Positions 1 through 9,630 are shown, counted from the first letter of the stretch. The stretch: DNA of 64,000 nt from Arenibacter antarcticus (GCF_041320605.1 NZ_CP166679.1:310001-374000), one strand, 5' to 3'. The notes: generated by a model not told the origin, from the sequence alone. Program-made: numbers and translations.

Positions 1-1509
1 AAAAACCTAGAACAAGGACTGAAAGCTAATTTAGCCAATAGGTTAGAAATCATAAATGATTTAAAAGGGTTGGTGAATATTGAGGAAGACATCAACACTA
101 CGTATAAGAATTTCAAGGACATTCAGGAACGATGGAAGATTGCAGGACCAATACCACGTACCAACTACAACGATGTTTGGCGAACCTATCAACATCATAT
201 TGAAATATTTTATGATTTTCTTCATTTAAACAGGGAGCTTCGGGACCTTGACTTTAAGCATAATTATGAAGAAAAATTAAAAATAGTAGAACGTGCCGAA
301 GTTTTAGTAACGGTAGAGGACTTAAGTGCAGCCTTTCAAGAGTTACAAAGCCTTCACAAGATTTGGAAAGAAGATATTGGGCCTGTAGGAAAAGAGAATA
401 GAGAGGAAATATGGGATCGCTTTAGCAAGGCTACAAAACAACTTCACCAAAGAAGGCAGGAACACTACAAGGAACTCGAAAAGGATTATGAGGTTAATTT
501 GGTTAAGAAAAACCAAATAATCGAATCCATAAAAAATATAGTCTCCAATATTGCCACCAAACACAAAGACCTACAACAGCAGATCGGGGAAATAGAAAAA
601 CTCAGAGATCAATTTTTTAAAGCTGGAAAGGTCCCACAAAAGGTAAACGAACAAACTTGGGCAAATTTTAAGGATGCTGTTCGAGAATTTAATAGGAATA
701 AGAACAACTATTATAAAAATCTAAAGAAAGAACAACAGGTTAATTTAGATAAAAAAAGGGCCTTATTAGACCTTGCCATATCCCTTAAGGAAAGCGAGGA
801 TTGGGATAGCACGACCCAAGAAATGAAAAGGATCCAAAATGAATGGAAAAAAATTGGACACGTACCTAGAAAATATTCCGATAAAATCTGGAAAGAATTC
901 AAAACTGCTTGCAACCATTATTTTGATCGTTTCCACGCCTTAAAAAATGAGGCACATAAGGAGGAAGCCGAAAATTTTGACCTTAAGAATGCCTGCTTGG
1001 AAAAATTGAAGCAATTTGAATTGAGCGGTAACAAGAACAAGGATTTGACCACCCTTAAGGAATTAATTGCCGAATGGAAGGAATCTGGCAAAGTACCCTA
1101 CAACAAAAAGAGCATTAATGCTAAGTTCAACAAGATTTTGGATGCCATTTTCAAGAAATTGGACATCAACCGACAAGAGGCCGAACTTCTAAAATACGGA
1201 AACAAGATTCAGCAGTTGGCCAACAATGACAACGACTATGCTATTTCTAACGAGCGTACTTTTATAAGAAGAAAAATAGACGACAGCAAGAACGAGATCA
1301 GGCAATTGGAGAATAACCTTCAGTTCTTCTCCAATGCTTCCGAGGACAACCCTGTAGTCAAGGAGGTTATTAAAAACATAAATAACCACAAAGATTCATT
1401 GGCCACTTGGAAGGCAAAGCTCAAGAAATTGAATATATTAGAAAATAATTTAATCAAGGAAGCCGAAGAATCGGAGGGGGAGCAAAGCGCAACCGAAGAG
1501 GAGGCCTAA
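1..1509 (+). CDS. DUF349 domain-containing protein (5' end outside window)
   Basis: The reading frame is open from base 1, so the N-terminus lies outside the window. About 500 residues are visible. At least five helical repeats of about 75 residues each carry a Trp followed by a G-x-V/I-P turn (for example WKIAGPIP, WKKIGHVP, WKESGKVP) and a second Trp in most copies, the signature of tandem DUF349 repeats. The protein is highly charged, predicted all-helical and cytoplasmic, and ends in an acidic tail. Families with this repeat are common in Bacteroidota; a molecular role is not established. A strong hairpin terminator follows at 1565-1597. Confidence 0.9.
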   Translation, partial: KNLEQGLKANLANRLEIINDLKGLVNIEEDINTTYKNFKDIQERWKIAGPIPRTNYNDVWRTYQHHIEIFYDFLHLNRELRDLDFKHNYEEKLKIVERAEVLVTVEDLSAAFQELQSLHKIWKEDIGPVGKENREEIWDRFSKATKQLHQRRQEHYKELEKDYEVNLVKKNQIIESIKNIVSNIATKHKDLQQQIGEIEKLRDQFFKAGKVPQKVNEQTWANFKDAVREFNRNKNNYYKNLKKEQQVNLDKKRALLDLAISLKESEDWDSTTQEMKRIQNEWKKIGHVPRKYSDKIWKEFKTACNHYFDRFHALKNEAHKEEAENFDLKNACLEKLKQFELSGNKNKDLTTLKELIAEWKESGKVPYNKKSINAKFNKILDAIFKKLDINRQEAELLKYGNKIQQLANNDNDYAISNERTFIRRKIDDSKNEIRQLENNLQFFSNASEDNPVVKEVIKNINNHKDSLATWKAKLKKLNILENNLIKEAEESEGEQSATEEEA

Positions 1510-1564
1510 TTTGGTTGAACCGGGTCCATTGCGATAAGCAAGGATCTGTGCACAATTATGTACA

Positions 1565-1605
1565 AACACCCCATTTACCGTCGGTAAATGGGGTGTTATA
1601 TTTAA
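1565..1605 (+). terminator. Rho-independent terminator after the DUF349 gene
   Basis: A perfect 16-bp inverted repeat (arms 1565-1580 and 1582-1597, core CACCCCATTTACCG) is followed by a T/A-rich tract. It lies about 55 bp beyond the stop codon. Confidence 0.75.
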
Positions 1606-1737
1606 ATGAGGTAGCAGCAATACACCAGCCCACTAGTTTTGCTTTATTTTAGACACCTCCTACCACCTCTTCTAACTTGTTAGAGACATTACACTTTCCC
1701 ATTCTTGGAAATACTTTGTACTATGTATTAAACACAA

Positions 1738-1787
1738 TAAAAAAAGTCACTCTAAATGCGGGGAAACCCACACATTAAGAATGACTT
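1738..1787 (-). terminator. Terminator for rny
   Basis: Imperfect inverted repeat (AAGTCACTCTAAATG against CATTAAGAATGACTT) next to a plus-strand A-run at 1738-1745, which reads as a U-run on the minus-strand transcript. About 70 bp downstream of the rny stop. Confidence 0.6.
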
Positions 1788-1853
1788 GATGTAGTCTTAA
1801 ATTAAGCGATTTACACGCTTTTAAGCTGCTCCTTCAAGGATACCTGCTATCAT

Positions 1854-3419
1854 CTATTTAGCGACGTTTACAGCCCTTGTTTCCCGGATAACGGTAACTT
1901 TCACCTGCCCAGGATAGGTCATATCGGTCTGTATTTTTTGAGAAATTTCAAAAGAAAGTTCTGCTGCTCTGTCATCGCTAACTCTTTCACTTTCCACGAT
2001 AACCCTAAGTTCTCTCCCCGCTTGGATGGCATATGCTTTTTGCACCCCACCAAATCCGAAAGCGATCTCTTCTAAGTCTTTTAGACGTTGGATATAGGAA
2101 TCCAACACCTGTCTTCTTGCACCCGGCCTGGCACCGCTAATAGCATCACACACCTGTACGATAGGAGCGATCAAGGTCTTCATCTCAATCTCATCGTGGT
2201 GAGCTCCTATAGCGTTGCAAACATCTTCTTTTTCACCAAATTTCTCCGCCCATTGCATTCCAAGGATAGCATGTGGGGTCTCTACTTCGGCTTCTGTGTT
2301 GGGCACCTTACCAATATCGTGCAATAGACCTGCACGTTTTGCCAATTTTGGGTTTAAACCTAGTTCGGCCGCCATAACTCCACAGAGTTTAGCTACCTCT
2401 CTAGAGTGTTGTAAAAGATTCTGACCATAAGAGGATCTGTATTTCATTCTCCCCACGGCTTTAATCAATTCTGGATGCAGTCCATGTATTCCAAGATCGA
2501 TTACGGTACGTTTACCAATTTCAACTATCTCTTCCTCTATCTGTTTCTCTGTCTTTTTCACGACCTCCTCAATACGTGCCGGATGTATCCTTCCGTCGGT
2601 AACTAATTTATGAAGTGATAGTCGGGCAACTTCCCTTCTAACGGAATCGAAACACGAAAGGATAATAGCCTCTGGGGTATCGTCTACAATGATCTCTACG
2701 CCTGTTGCCGCTTCCAAAGCCCTAATATTTCTACCCTCACGGCCTATAATTCTACCCTTAACATCATCGGATTCCAAATTAAACACAGAGACACAATTTT
2801 CAACGGCCTCTTCAGTTCCAATTCGCTGTATCGTATTTATTACAATTTTCTTAGCCTCCTGATGCGCCGTAAGTTTAGCTTCCTCAATAGTGTTCTGTAT
2901 AAAGGACATGGCATCGGATTTGGCGGTTTCCTTTAGGGATTCCAACAATTGTGATTTCGCATCATCTGCAGACAATCCAGAAATAACTTCCAACTGTTGC
3001 ACTTGGCTTTTATGAAGTTTTTCTAACTCGGATTGTTTCTTGTCGAAAAACTCGCTTTTATAATCGACTTCTTTCAACTTGCTTTCCAGTTGATCACTCA
3101 TTTTCTTCCCCTTAGCAAGTTCACTACTCACTTGAGATTCTTTATCTCTTGTGCGTTTTTCTGCTTCGGAGATCTTTTTATCCTTGTTTATTATAACCTT
3201 TTCATGTTCGGCCTTAAGCTCCAAAAACTTTTCTTTGGCCTGGAAAATTTTGTCTTTTTTAATATTATCACCTTCAATTTGAGCCTCCTTAACGATGTTG
3301 GCTCCTTCTTTTTTTGCGTTGGAAATGATCTTGGACCCCTTGCCCTTCTCCATAAACTTTGCAATGGCAAAACCGATCACCAGTCCAACCAAACCCATTA
3401 TTATTGCTATACTCTCCAT
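1854..3419 (-). CDS. rny: Ribonuclease Y
   Basis: Endoribonuclease that initiates mRNA decay and is anchored to the inner membrane. The order is an N-terminal membrane helix (about residues 3-20), a long charged coiled coil (about 25-190), a KH domain ([15 protein letters not shown]) and an HD domain with LLHDIGK and the second metal motif AHHDE. I chose the ATG at 3419 (protein begins MESIAIIMG), giving 521 codons, the usual family length. An upstream in-frame start would add 31 residues that overlap the predicted 6S RNA. It follows zapA and the 6S candidate on the same strand. Confidence 0.96.
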   Translation of the reverse strand: MESIAIIMGLVGLVIGFAIAKFMEKGKGSKIISNAKKEGANIVKEAQIEGDNIKKDKIFQAKEKFLELKAEHEKVIINKDKKISEAEKRTRDKESQVSSELAKGKKMSDQLESKLKEVDYKSEFFDKKQSELEKLHKSQVQQLEVISGLSADDAKSQLLESLKETAKSDAMSFIQNTIEEAKLTAHQEAKKIVINTIQRIGTEEAVENCVSVFNLESDDVKGRIIGREGRNIRALEAATGVEIIVDDTPEAIILSCFDSVRREVARLSLHKLVTDGRIHPARIEEVVKKTEKQIEEEIVEIGKRTVIDLGIHGLHPELIKAVGRMKYRSSYGQNLLQHSREVAKLCGVMAAELGLNPKLAKRAGLLHDIGKVPNTEAEVETPHAILGMQWAEKFGEKEDVCNAIGAHHDEIEMKTLIAPIVQVCDAISGARPGARRQVLDSYIQRLKDLEEIAFGFGGVQKAYAIQAGRELRVIVESERVSDDRAAELSFEISQKIQTDMTYPGQVKVTVIRETRAVNVAK

Positions 3420-3440
3420 ATATATGTTAAAATTTAATAA

Positions 3441-3613
3441 AAAAAAAGCCCACATTGACGGAAGATTTGTACAAACCCCGATAAACAGGTTTAGGGCTAC
3501 CAGACTGATCAAGGATCCTTATACTAGTAAGGCTTGCTTTTACAATCTAAACTCACCCTTTTCAAACAAATTAGTGTTGAGTTTGTCAAAAATTAATTAC
3601 CAATGTGGGCAGT
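3441..3613 (-). ncRNA. ssrS: Candidate 6S RNA (ssrS)
   Basis: Read on the minus strand, the zapA-rny gap begins and ends with complementary arms (GCCCACATTG and CAATGTGGGC; plus-strand arms 3601-3610 and 3448-3457) followed immediately by a T-run (plus A-run 3439-3447). Inside are an AAACTCA/TGAGTTT hairpin, a central hairpin around CCTTACTAGTATAAGG, and an AAACC/GGGTTT hairpin. A rod closed by a long stem with a large internal bulge, about 170-180 nt, is the 6S architecture. The position after zapA parallels the zapA-ssrS synteny known from proteobacteria. Family assignment is inferred from structure and context, without a covariance-model search. Confidence 0.75.
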
Positions 3614-3636
3614 AACTATATTTATTTTAAAGAACG

Positions 3637-3933
3637 TTATTTTATCCCTAGCTTGGAATCTATCAACTGGTCTAATGCTTTGAGTCGCTCAGCGGTTTCC
3701 GCCACACCATCCATTTCATCTATTCCCTTTTGCTCAATCTTAGAGGCAAACTGTAGTGCGCACATGGCCAACACATCCTGTTTATCCCGTACAGCATAGT
3801 TTTGCTCAAATTTCTTTGCCAACTGCTCTATATTCTTAGCGGCCTTTCTTAGACCCTCTTCTTGTGAGGGGTCTATGGTTAGCGGATATACCCTATCTGC
3901 TATAGAAAGCTTAATTTTGAGCTTTTCTGCCAT
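3637..3933 (-). CDS. zapA: Cell division protein ZapA
   Basis: Cytoplasmic FtsZ-associated protein that bundles FtsZ filaments and stabilises the Z ring. The 98-residue product fits ZapA in length and layout: an N-terminal beta segment (KLKIKLSIADRVYPLTI), an E-E-x-L-R-K-A-A helix, then a C-terminal helix suited to coiled-coil dimerisation. It is preceded on the same strand by a coiled-coil protein (3948-4238) with 14 bp between them, and followed by the 6S RNA candidate. The two division-related genes probably share a transcript. Confidence 0.92.
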   Translation of the reverse strand: MAEKLKIKLSIADRVYPLTIDPSQEEGLRKAAKNIEQLAKKFEQNYAVRDKQDVLAMCALQFASKIEQKGIDEMDGVAETAERLKALDQLIDSKLGIK

Positions 3934-3947
3934 ATTATCGATTTACA

Positions 3948-4238
3948 TTATTCCGAAAGTTGTACAATACAATGATCCAATTCCCTTATTAATGTATTTA
4001 TTTTAAGCTTCGCTTCAGTTTTATTTGTATCACTGCCCAGCATTGTACTTGCCAACTTCAGTGAATTGTATTTCTCCTGCCATTCAACTACCGAAGCTGT
4101 TGTTGCTTCGTGATCATTCTTAACAGCAAGCAATTCCTCTTCTAATTTAAGGTTCGTTTGCTGTAAAAGCGTTAGCTGGTGCAACAACTTACTTATTTTA
4201 TTCTCTAAAGAATCTACAATATCAACCAATTCACTCAT
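3948..4238 (-). CDS. ZapB-like coiled-coil protein
   Basis: A 96-residue, almost entirely helical protein with heptad-like Leu spacing (MSELVDIVDSLENKISKLL onwards) and a conserved-looking C-terminal helix. No catalytic motif. Gene order directly upstream of zapA and the coiled-coil profile suggest a ZapB-type division partner, an inference from context rather than from a diagnostic motif. The start is the ATG at 4238; a longer frame to 4331 would add 31 residues of non-coding character. Confidence 0.75.
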   Translation of the reverse strand: MSELVDIVDSLENKISKLLHQLTLLQQTNLKLEEELLAVKNDHEATTASVVEWQEKYNSLKLASTMLGSDTNKTEAKLKINTLIRELDHCIVQLSE

Positions 4239-4386
4239 ATGCAAATAGCAATGCATTTTACACAAAGTTAATATACCTCGCTCTACTAAGCAATTCTTTT
4301 TTCGATTATTCTGAAAGTAATAATTCAACAACTTGTAACTACCCTATCTATGCAACTTGTAACTTATTTAAAACTAAGACTTTTTT

Positions 4387-4415
4387 TTGATTTTGAAAGG
4401 TATTAATTACTTTCG
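4387..4415 (+). promoter_or_regulatory. Bacteroidota-type promoter for the M23 peptidase
   Basis: TTG at 4387-4389, an 18-bp spacer and TACTTTCG at 4408-4415, close to the Bacteroidota consensus TTG / TAnnTTTG. The start codon is 18 bp further on. Confidence 0.5.
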
Positions 4416-4433
4416 CTTCAATTTAGAAATACT

Positions 4434-6125
4434 ATGAGAGGGACTATTTTAGGATTTTATTTATTACTTGCACTTTTTGGTTATGGACAAGCAGAATATC
4501 CTACGGATGTTTTTAGGCCCCCATTGGATATTCCCATAATTTTATCGGGAACTTTCGGGGAATTACGATCCAATCATTTTCATGCTGGGGTAGATATAAA
4601 GACACAACAAAGAGAAGGAATCCCTGTGTACTCCATTGGTGACGGAAGGATTACTAGAATAAAGGTTTCACCATGGGGGTACGGCAAGGCCATTTATATT
4701 GCCCATCCCAATGGTTATACTTCGGTCTACGGCCATCTTCAAAAGTTTTCTCCAGAAATTGAAGCTTATGTAAAGAAAGTACAATACCAAAAAAAGTCGT
4801 TCGCCGTTGAGATATTTCCCGAAATAACCGAACTACCACTCCTTAAAGGGTCGCTTATTGCCTATTCTGGAAATACAGGTGGATCTGCCGGGCCCCATCT
4901 CCATTTCGAAATTAGAAGCAGCGCGTCGGAGATGCCCACAAATCCCTTACTTTACGGGTTAGAGGTCCGTGATGCCACAAACCCCACCCTGCTTGCCGCC
5001 TATGCCTATCCTTTATCAGATGATGCGCAGGTAAACCAAAGTCGGGACAAGGTGAAATTAATGTACCACCGCCAGGCAGACGGTTCCTATTTGGCAGATA
5101 AGGTAACCGCTACCGGACTCCTAGGATTTGGAATAAACACCTACGATAGACAGGATCTGGCCGCGAACAAGAATGGACCATATTCAATAAAACAATTTGT
5201 GAATGGAAAATTATACACGGATTATGCTTTTGAAACCTTTTCCTTTCCCGAAGGGAGATACATAAATACGCTTATAGATTATGCCCATTATGCAACGCAT
5301 CAAGAAAGGATTCAAAAATGCTATAAAGACCCCAGTAATTTATTGAGCATTTACAATACTATTTACAACGACGGAAAAATAGCAATTACCGAAGGACTTT
5401 CATACAATGTGGAAATTCACATCAGTGATTTGGCGGGAAATACGACAAAATTGATTATTCCGGTGGAAGGGAAAATTCAAGAAATTAAAATCCCAAGAAA
5501 GGACGAAAAGACTGATACTTACATCATTGCCAAAAAACCGAATAATTTTGACCTGGATGGCGCCAAGGTATATTTCCCTGCCAATACCTTCTATGATAAT
5601 TTCTATATCGACCTAAAGAAAGGAAAGGATACGGTAACTATCCACAATAGCAAAGTTCCCGTACATAGGAATTTTACAATAACTTTTGACGTTTCAAAAT
5701 ACTCCAATGAAGAAAGAAGTCAGATGTTTATAGGCAGATTGGACAAGAACCTAACCCCTAATTATTCATCCACCTATAAACGAGGGAATACCTTTACATC
5801 TAGGACACGAAATTTGGGGACGTATACACTTGCAAAGGATACCGTAGCCCCTAGGATACGTCCGAAAAATTTTAAGGACAAGCAGTGGCTTACCAATTAT
5901 AATTATTTAAGCCTTAGAATAGACGATAATTTAAGCGGGATAGACACGTATACAGCTACCTTAAACGGGGAGTGGATACTTATGGAGTATGAACCAAAGG
6001 ACAATACCATAACCTATAACTTTGATGATGTTATTCTGGATAAGAAACAGTGCGACTTAAAAGTTATCGTTACCGATAACGTAGGCAACAGCAGCACATT
6101 TACCAGTACCTTTTATCGAAAATAA
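4434..6125 (+). CDS. M23 family metallopeptidase, exported
   Basis: Predicted zinc endopeptidase acting on peptidoglycan cross-links or peptides in the periplasm. Residues 1-20 form a signal peptide ending near YGQA. The LytM/M23 domain spans about residues 35-165, with zinc ligands H50 and D54 (HAGVD), the active-site region YGH near 101, and H155/H157 (HLHFE). All expected metal-site residues are present, so an active enzyme is likely. The remaining 400 residues are beta-rich, with immunoglobulin-like character, and are typical of Bacteroidota M23 proteins. Monocistronic, with its own promoter at 4387-4415. Confidence 0.92.
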   Translation: MRGTILGFYLLLALFGYGQAEYPTDVFRPPLDIPIILSGTFGELRSNHFHAGVDIKTQQREGIPVYSIGDGRITRIKVSPWGYGKAIYIAHPNGYTSVYGHLQKFSPEIEAYVKKVQYQKKSFAVEIFPEITELPLLKGSLIAYSGNTGGSAGPHLHFEIRSSASEMPTNPLLYGLEVRDATNPTLLAAYAYPLSDDAQVNQSRDKVKLMYHRQADGSYLADKVTATGLLGFGINTYDRQDLAANKNGPYSIKQFVNGKLYTDYAFETFSFPEGRYINTLIDYAHYATHQERIQKCYKDPSNLLSIYNTIYNDGKIAITEGLSYNVEIHISDLAGNTTKLIIPVEGKIQEIKIPRKDEKTDTYIIAKKPNNFDLDGAKVYFPANTFYDNFYIDLKKGKDTVTIHNSKVPVHRNFTITFDVSKYSNEERSQMFIGRLDKNLTPNYSSTYKRGNTFTSRTRNLGTYTLAKDTVAPRIRPKNFKDKQWLTNYNYLSLRIDDNLSGIDTYTATLNGEWILMEYEPKDNTITYNFDDVILDKKQCDLKVIVTDNVGNSSTFTSTFYRK

Positions 6126-6244
6126 AAATTAAAGGAAATTTGGACAACTTTTAAAAGTGGAACTAAATAACTTTAGCCATACAAGGGTTTTAATTTCTAA
6201 AGCGCACCGTTTTTAAATGAATACATTAAGAAATCATTAGGGAA

Positions 6245-6271
6245 TTGGTTTAGGAAATTCCCATATTTTTG
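6245..6271 (+). promoter_or_regulatory. Possible promoter for the 6425 gene
   Basis: TTG at 6245-6247 and TATTTTTG at 6264-6271 with a 16-bp spacer, slightly short for this promoter class. A hairpin (arms CTTTCCCT 6303-6310 and AGGGAAAG 6318-6325) lies in the resulting 150-nt leader. The leader also holds a 25-codon ATG frame (6333-6410) that I do not call. Confidence 0.35.
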
Positions 6272-6424
6272 CAATTGCATAAATTCTATTCCTAAAAATG
6301 AGCTTTCCCTTTAGGAGAGGGAAAGAAATAAAATGAAGATCTATTTCAGCAACTCACTTTCCATACTTAATTGGGCTGTCCAAAATAGGGATCGTATTAA
6401 AAACTTTTAAAATAAAACCTTCGG

Positions 6425-7078
6425 ATGAAAAATAAGTTTCTATTCCTATTTGCCCTAATATGTTTCAGCCTAAATGCCCAAAAGAACATATACGAGAGCG
6501 ATAAATTTGACGAGCTTAGCCAAAAGCACGAAACCTTGGCTATTATCCCCTTTATTACGAATTTGGAACTCAAAGACAAAATTTCAGCAATAGAATTGAA
6601 ACACTTGGAACAAAAAGAGGGCTACGAGGTACAAAATGCCTTAGAGACCTATTTTTCCAAAAGAAAGAAAAAAAAGAAATTCTCAGTGGAATTTCAAAAC
6701 ACCAAGAACACCAACGCTCTATTAAATCAGGAGAACATAACCTATGAAAATATAGACATCTATACCGTAAAACAGCTCTGCGAAATTTTAGGGGTAGATG
6801 GTCTTATCAGCGGCAGTCTAGATCTCAACGTACTTTTATCTAAAGGGGTCTCTACAGATTTTAGACTAATGGACTATATTAACGGAGATGCCAATTACGG
6901 TAGGATAGGGGTAAAAATAAGCGATGGATCCACAGGTAAATTACTTTGGAAATACGAAAAACAGATCAATAAAAAATCGGGCAAAAACACTACCGATCTT
7001 ATAGAACAAATGATGAAAATGACCACAAGGAAGTTCCCGTATGATCGGGAACGTCCACGGGATAGAAGAAAGAGCTAG
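6425..7078 (+). CDS. Exported protein of unknown function
   Basis: 217 residues with a signal peptide (about 1-18, ending LNAQ). The body alternates strand and helix (TLAIIPFITNLELK; LCEILGVDGLISGSLDL; GKLLWKYEKQI). This pattern resembles periplasmic proteins that share the fold of the TolB/LpoB/curli-CsgG N-terminal region, including the 'GVDGLISG' turn, but no family can be assigned with confidence. The C-terminus is very basic (RERPRDRRKS). Its stop codon overlaps the stop of the convergent cysteine desulfurase gene by 4 bp. Probably periplasmic or outer-membrane associated. Confidence 0.75.
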   Translation: MKNKFLFLFALICFSLNAQKNIYESDKFDELSQKHETLAIIPFITNLELKDKISAIELKHLEQKEGYEVQNALETYFSKRKKKKKFSVEFQNTKNTNALLNQENITYENIDIYTVKQLCEILGVDGLISGSLDLNVLLSKGVSTDFRLMDYINGDANYGRIGVKISDGSTGKLLWKYEKQINKKSGKNTTDLIEQMMKMTTRKFPYDRERPRDRRKS

Positions 7079-8223
7079 TTTTTATCAAACTCTTGCAATA
7101 CTTGGATCACATAATCCAATTCTTCCTTGGTATTGTATTTGGAAAATGAGAATCTCAAGGAGGGCTTTTTACTATTTTCCGCAGAAAGTATCTCCATAAG
7201 CACATGCGAACCAAGATTACTTCCAGACTGACAAGCACTTCCGGCGGAACACGCTATTCCATTGATATCTAAGTGAAACAATAACATCAGGGCCTTTTCT
7301 GGATCAAATGGAAGACAGACATTTACCAACGTATACGTACTTTTTACCATTTTACCAGAATGCCCATTAAATTGCACCTCTGGAATGGCCGCCTGTAATT
7401 TCTCCAAAAAGTATTGCTTTAGACTACTTATATATTCTCTCTCCTCCACTAGATTTTGATACGCCAAAACAAAAGCCTCTTCCAAGCCCACAATATTGTG
7501 AAACGGTTCTGTCCCCGCCCTAAATCCGCGTTCCTGGGAACCGCCCAAAATCATAGGTTTTAGACCCGAATTTCTTTTGATATAAGCAAAGCCAATTCCT
7601 TTTGGTCCATGAAATTTATGAGCAGCAGCCGTAAGAAAATGAATATGTGTTTTCTGCAAGTCCCAAGAAAAATGACCAATAGACTGCACGGTATCGGAAT
7701 GAAACAAGGCTTCATATTGCGCACAAAGCTTCCCTACAGCATCAATATCCAGCACGTTTCCAATCTCATTGTTCACGTGCATTAAACTAACCAGTTTTTT
7801 ATGGTCGTCTTTTTTTAGCAAAGATTCTAAATGTCCTAAGTCTGGATTACCAAATTCGTCCAATTCCACATATTGAAGGCTAATCCCATACTCCTGCTCC
7901 AATTCCCAAGCCGTATGCAAGACCGCATGATGCTCTATTTTTGAAGTGATTAGGGTTTTAACCCCAAGATCCCTCACCGCACAACGCAGCACCATATTAT
8001 CTGCCTCGGTACCACCAGAGGTGAAAATAATTTCGGATGGATGGGCATTAAGTTGTTTTGCAATCGTTTTTCTAGCCTTTTCGATACCTGTTTTTGCGGA
8101 TCTGCCAAAACTGTGGGAAGAAGAAGGATTCCCATAACAGTTCGTCAAGGCTTCCTGCATTTTCACTATTACCTCTGGCCTAACCTGGGTTGTTGCGGCG
8201 CTATCCAAATATACTCTTTTCAT
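7075..8223 (-). CDS. Cysteine desulfurase (NifS/IscS family)
   Basis: PLP enzyme that removes sulfur from L-cysteine as a persulfide for Fe-S cluster or thio-tRNA synthesis. The 382-residue protein shows the N-terminal LDSAATTQ motif, TSGGTEADN, the PLP lysine K203 in AAHKFHGPKG, and the loop with the catalytic cysteine (GSACQSG, about C331). It is a class V aminotransferase of the group I type. No isc or suf partner lies nearby, so whether it serves Fe-S assembly or tRNA thiolation cannot be decided from context. The start is the ATG at 8223. Confidence 0.94.
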   Translation of the reverse strand: MKRVYLDSAATTQVRPEVIVKMQEALTNCYGNPSSSHSFGRSAKTGIEKARKTIAKQLNAHPSEIIFTSGGTEADNMVLRCAVRDLGVKTLITSKIEHHAVLHTAWELEQEYGISLQYVELDEFGNPDLGHLESLLKKDDHKKLVSLMHVNNEIGNVLDIDAVGKLCAQYEALFHSDTVQSIGHFSWDLQKTHIHFLTAAAHKFHGPKGIGFAYIKRNSGLKPMILGGSQERGFRAGTEPFHNIVGLEEAFVLAYQNLVEEREYISSLKQYFLEKLQAAIPEVQFNGHSGKMVKSTYTLVNVCLPFDPEKALMLLFHLDINGIACSAGSACQSGSNLGSHVLMEILSAENSKKPSLRFSFSKYNTKEELDYVIQVLQEFDKN

Positions 8224-8357
8224 TGAAAAATATTGAATTCATAAAAATTCCCATACCAAAATACAGGAGTACAAAAATACTTGAAATAAAGTTAATTTAC
8301 TGTAAAATACGGGTAGAGGTCTAGGTTTATAACTTAAATTTCGATTAAATTTGAAGC

Positions 8358-8867
8358 ATGAAAAATATTTTGTTATTCGTTTTATTGATAAGCCTTTATT
8401 CCTGCGACGATGGAGACCTACAGATTGAAACGATAAATTTTGACGATAGTGAAATCCAATTTTGCGAAAGTGCTCCAACCACCTCTAGCGACCTATTTTT
8501 TAAAATAGCGGGCAATGAGGCATTGATTCTTACAATAAAAAGCGGCACTTTAAAAAACGAAGCATCGGATGGGGAGGTACAATATCCAGTATCTGGAGAC
8601 ACTAAGGTCACGTATCGCATCTTTTCAGATAAGTTGAGCAAAAATTACTTTTGTGATGTAGTTCCACCAACCACTCCTACCGTAACCCAAGAAATTGAAG
8701 CTCAAGGCGGATTTGTATTAATAACGACCACTGCCAAGATAGAAGGCGAGACTACCACTTACGAACACACCATAAGATTAAGTGAAATATCGCTAGTAAA
8801 CAAGAGCAACGATCAACGTATTACAGATCTGAGAATAAACGAATTTGGTACGGTCACTACCAAATAA
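8358..8867 (+). CDS. Lipoprotein of unknown function
   Basis: 169 residues with a lipoprotein signal peptide and lipobox (SLYSC, Cys at about residue 16) followed by DDGD, which may favour outer-membrane sorting. The mature part looks beta-rich. No family is recognised. A TAAATTTG -7-like element lies just upstream (8346-8353), but no clear -33 TTG is seen. The gene sits alone between the divergent cysteine desulfurase and the convergent Smr protein. Confidence 0.75.
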   Translation: MKNILLFVLLISLYSCDDGDLQIETINFDDSEIQFCESAPTTSSDLFFKIAGNEALILTIKSGTLKNEASDGEVQYPVSGDTKVTYRIFSDKLSKNYFCDVVPPTTPTVTQEIEAQGGFVLITTTAKIEGETTTYEHTIRLSEISLVNKSNDQRITDLRINEFGTVTTK

Positions 8868-8891
8868 GAAGGCTCCTATTACAGACAAATA

Positions 8892-9434
8892 TTAGTTCTG
8901 ATAAAAATAGACTTCCGTGGCACCCATCCCGTATTTTTGGTAATCGGCATCGTAATATTTTACATTCTCGTACTTCCGGAATAAATAATAGAGTTCCTCT
9001 TTTAGCACCCCTTCTCCCACTCCGTGGATAAATACAACTTTTTGAATTCGTTTGCGCATGGCAAAATCCAGTTGTCTTTTTGCCGTTTCCAACTGAATAT
9101 TCATTATATCAAAATTGGACATCCCTTTGGCCTTAGTGGTTAACTTTTCTATATGGAGATCTATTTCCATTTTGGGAGCATTGCGTTCTTTGGGTTTAGA
9201 CACCGGCCGATTACGCCGCTTGGGAACCTCCTTTTCGGCTTTAATTTGGGCAACCTCAAAATTGGAAACTGATATTTCCTGATCATCGGGTATGGAAAGC
9301 AATTCCTTGTAAGAATATTTTAATAGAAATCCATCGGTACTTTCCACAGTAATTTCCTCACCCTCAATTCTTACGATAGTTCCGCTTACGGTATCGTCTA
9401 TGGCTTCTACCTTGTCCCCTTTCTTAAAATCCAT
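8892..9434 (-). CDS. Smr/MutS2-C-terminal-like protein (DUF2027)
   Basis: About 180 residues. The N-terminal part (FKKGDKVEAIDD, IVRIEGEEITVES) is a small beta-barrel of the DUF2027 type. The C-terminal half is an Smr domain with the diagnostic DLHIEKL and FIHGVGEGVL motifs, a fold associated with nucleic-acid nicking in MutS2 and related proteins. A role in nucleic-acid processing is likely, but the substrate is unknown. I place the start at the ATG 9434; ATG 9440 is equally possible. The gene overlaps the end of the small membrane-protein gene upstream, suggesting translational coupling. Confidence 0.85.
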   Translation of the reverse strand: MDFKKGDKVEAIDDTVSGTIVRIEGEEITVESTDGFLLKYSYKELLSIPDDQEISVSNFEVAQIKAEKEVPKRRNRPVSKPKERNAPKMEIDLHIEKLTTKAKGMSNFDIMNIQLETAKRQLDFAMRKRIQKVVFIHGVGEGVLKEELYYLFRKYENVKYYDADYQKYGMGATEVYFYQN

Positions 9435-9630
9435 CGCCATCTTCTTTATTCCGTTCCCGTTCATCCAATTGTACACTACTCCACAGTTGGGTAGATTTAT
9501 AGAGTCCGAACATTAATAATACAAAACCAATCATCAACGCAAACTCCTCTTCCATAAACTTATCACCATAACCGGCAATTAACCCTCCTATTATGACCAG
9601 CACTAAATAAATAGTTCGTTTTATTTTCAT
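9424..9630 (-). CDS. Small two-helix membrane protein
   Basis: 68 residues starting MKIKRTIYL. There are two predicted membrane helices (about 6-22 and 30-46) and a charged C-terminal tail rich in Glu, Arg and Asp. No family is recognised. Its stop lies inside the first codons of the Smr-protein gene, so the two are co-transcribed. Function unknown. Confidence 0.7.
   Translation of the reverse strand: MKIKRTIYLVLVIIGGLIAGYGDKFMEEEFALMIGFVLLMFGLYKSTQLWSSVQLDERERNKEDGDGF

Larger units (their letters stand above)
1510..1853. other. Intergenic region between convergent genes
   Basis: 344 bp without a credible gene. It holds two terminators, one for each converging transcript (1565-1605 for the plus strand, 1738-1787 for the minus strand). 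Nothing else is recognisable. Confidence 0.7.

Noticed and set aside
3420-3512. Longer N-terminus for RNase Y
   Set aside because: The extra 31 residues are not part of the family and would overlap the 6S RNA candidate and its terminator.
6333-6410. 25-codon ATG frame in the leader of the 6425 gene
   Set aside because: Could be a leader peptide, but there is no run of regulatory codons or conserved pattern to support it.
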